A stretch of DNA of 37,221 nt, taken from positions 1 through 37,221 of the forward strand of contig JANQPJ010000399.1 in NCBI GenBank assembly GCA_028289525.1. The letters run 5' to 3'. The notes beneath the pieces were generated by a model. It did no database searches. It saw only the letters and a program-made list of their open reading frames with translations, and was not told the DNA's origin. Position 1 is the stretch's first letter, and each line of letters opens with the position of its first letter. Below, piece after piece: positions 35,676 to 37,221 of this stretch. The stretch comes from Pirellulales bacterium. Lineage in GTDB: Bacteria > Planctomycetota > Planctomycetia > Pirellulales > JAGQOS01. The position numbers were made by a program, and so were the translations under genes.

Positions 35676-36944
35676 TCAAAGATCGGCGTCATACAGCAAC
35701 GCCAAAACGTCGAGCACGGCGATGGCCGTGTGAGGGTCGGCCGTCGTTGCGCGCCGGTCTTGCCAAACACGCATGGCGTAGTCGAGATATTGCTCGCGCG
35801 AAGACTCCAACAGGTCGGCATCCAACTGGGCCATCGCCTGCGGCCACAAGAGCACCAAGTTTTCCAGCGCCCCTGGCTGGCGATCAATCGTGTTGTAGAC
35901 GGCGTCGTCGAGCGCTTCGAGTTGCTCGAGTACTTCAGGCTGCAAGCTGGCGAGTGTTTGGGAAGGTCCGTGGCGAGTGGCTTGCGCTACTGAGAGCGAG
36001 GCCGCCTGCGCCGCAGTCGCTTGTTTGCTCGGTGCTGGACGGCTGGACAGCGGCGTTTCCGGTTTGCCGGAATGGGCCAATTCGTCTGCCAACGAGTCTA
36101 AGTTGGCCAGCGTGAATCCCGGTCGCGGCCGCGTGAAACAGGCAGTCAAGGCCGCCGGTCCCCCGGCAGCCAAGGTTCGGCCAACCGCTTGAGGCCAAGC
36201 CGCCAGACGGTCAAGGCCGTCGTCGCGAAGTGCCGCGAGGTTAATGACCGAGATGCCATGTTGGCGGCTCAGTTGGCGGTGATGAGACGGCTCGCCGCCT
36301 GGCGCCAGCAGCCGAAACCGTCGTTGCGGCGAGTGTCGCAGACCGGTACTGAACGAAAGTTCCAGCCGACATTCACTCGGCAAGCAGGCGATCAATCCGG
36401 CCATGACGTGCTCGGCCGGCGGACCGTTGACCAAGGCTACACATCGCGCATGAAGCGCCTGATCGAGCACGTTGGCCAAGCTCGTCGGTCCTAGCTCGTC
36501 TGCAAGTCCCTTGAGCAACTCTTCATTGACCACGCTGGCGCGGCCGATGAGCGGCAGGCGATCCAGACTGGTTGGCAGTTGGGCTGGCACATCTAAATCG
36601 CCGCCTCCGACCGCAGCGTTGACGACTGCGAACGGATCGTTGGCAAAGCGGGCAAATACCTCTGGCGAAACAATCAGGCAATGGGTATGGATCCGGGGGC
36701 CGCCTCGGGCACTATACTCCTCGCCAGCCGGAACGGTGCGCGAAATACAGAATGCGCCGCTCGGTAGCGGATGAAAATTGATGCTCTTGGCGGCAGGCCG
36801 ATCGACCAAGGCGTCGTGCGATGGGCACCAGAGCGCCAATTGACGCGCGTCGTCGTCACTCACCCCAGGGCTGGTCGCTACCAGTTGATAACCATCTCGT
36901 TGAGCGGTTTGAGCCGAAGTAAAAATCGCTTGATCGACGAGCAC
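35676..36944 (-). CDS. Uncharacterised protein, possibly GAP1-N (GTPase-associated protein 1)-like
   Basis: 422 aa; VDQAIFTSAQTAQRDGYQLVATSPGVSDDDARQLALWCPSHDALVD resembles the GAP1-N opening; family call from memory, unverified. Confidence 0.6.
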   Translation of the reverse strand: MLVDQAIFTSAQTAQRDGYQLVATSPGVSDDDARQLALWCPSHDALVDRPAAKSINFHPLPSGAFCISRTVPAGEEYSARGGPRIHTHCLIVSPEVFARFANDPFAVVNAAVGGGDLDVPAQLPTSLDRLPLIGRASVVNEELLKGLADELGPTSLANVLDQALHARCVALVNGPPAEHVMAGLIACLPSECRLELSFSTGLRHSPQRRFRLLAPGGEPSHHRQLSRQHGISVINLAALRDDGLDRLAAWPQAVGRTLAAGGPAALTACFTRPRPGFTLANLDSLADELAHSGKPETPLSSRPAPSKQATAAQAASLSVAQATRHGPSQTLASLQPEVLEQLEALDDAVYNTIDRQPGALENLVLLWPQAMAQLDADLLESSREQYLDYAMRVWQDRRATTADPHTAIAVLDVLALLYDADL

Positions 36945-36995
36945 GCCAGCCTCGCATGATGGGTTGTACCGAGAAATTGCACCGTCTCGTTCGTA

Positions 36996-37062
36996 AAGCC
37001 TGAAGTGCCAGCGAAGGAATTGCTGATCGGTCGCGTAATTCCTTCGCTGGCGCTTCAGGCTT
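36996..37062. repeat. Inverted repeat, 26-bp arms (25/26 match)
   Basis: AAGCCTGAAGTGCCAGCGAAGGAATT (36996-37021) / AATTCCTTCGCTGGCGCTTCAGGCTT (37037-37062). Confidence 0.95.
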
Positions 37063-37179
37063 CAAAAACGACATGCTTTGGCGCACGCCTCGCTTCAAAC
37101 GGGTAAACGGTTACTTTTAGTAGTTCCAAAAATGAGAATCCAGAAAGCACTATTTTTCAGAGAGATCGTTAAAACAAGT

Positions 37180-37209
37180 GTTTCGCGAGCGGTCACCGAC
37201 CGCTGTTAC
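37180..37209. repeat. REP-like family, copy R10 (inverse orientation)
   Basis: GTTTCGCGAGCGGTCACCGACCGCTGTTAC, nearly identical to R4. Confidence 0.92.
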
Positions 37210-37221
37210 CGCACAACAGCA

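Noticed and set aside
3301-37209. CRISPR array made from the recurring CGGTCACCGACCGCTG-type repeats
   Set aside because: Copies are kilobases apart, in both orientations, with no regular spacers and no cas genes.

Overview
This 37.2 kb window looks like a Pirellulales-type planctomycete chromosome; that is inferred from gene content, fused/extended proteins and the dispersed palindromes, not from any search. It is mostly housekeeping: ssb-rplI-dnaB; an oligopeptide ABC transporter operon on the minus strand (oppA-B-C-D-F); an ArsR regulator; a TrmH-family methyltransferase; purA; uppS; cdsA; a phoH / 7TM-HD (PgpH-like) / ybeY / CBS-CorC cluster; tRNA-Arg(CCT); an AlaC/LL-DAP-type aminotransferase; carA; an XRE regulator; a Gfo/Idh/MocA oxidoreductase; a GT2 glycosyltransferase; a RidA-like protein; a GAF-PAS-PilZ-like protein beside a degenerate-GGDEF protein; a thioredoxin-trypsin fusion; metG; and a protein that may be GAP1-N-like. 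No complete known defence system, transposase, prophage or CRISPR array is visible. The strongest unexplained signal is intergenic: several families of short dispersed palindromic elements. (1) A REP/BIME-like family (core AACAGCGRCCGGTGGYCGCTCGCGAAAC) occurs about 10 times. (2) A ~96 bp MITE-like family occurs 3 times, and its terminal 15-nt palindrome shows two compensatory base-pair changes. (3) A CCCGGCGACGCGTCGTGAGCGCGGCTAGGG family occurs about 5 times. (4) There are also a 110 bp repeat pair, a 97 bp element flanked by 10-bp direct repeats, and several near-perfect inverted repeats. Several elements sit directly on gene ends and contain the stop codon (oppD, cdsA, the GT2 gene, probably corC).
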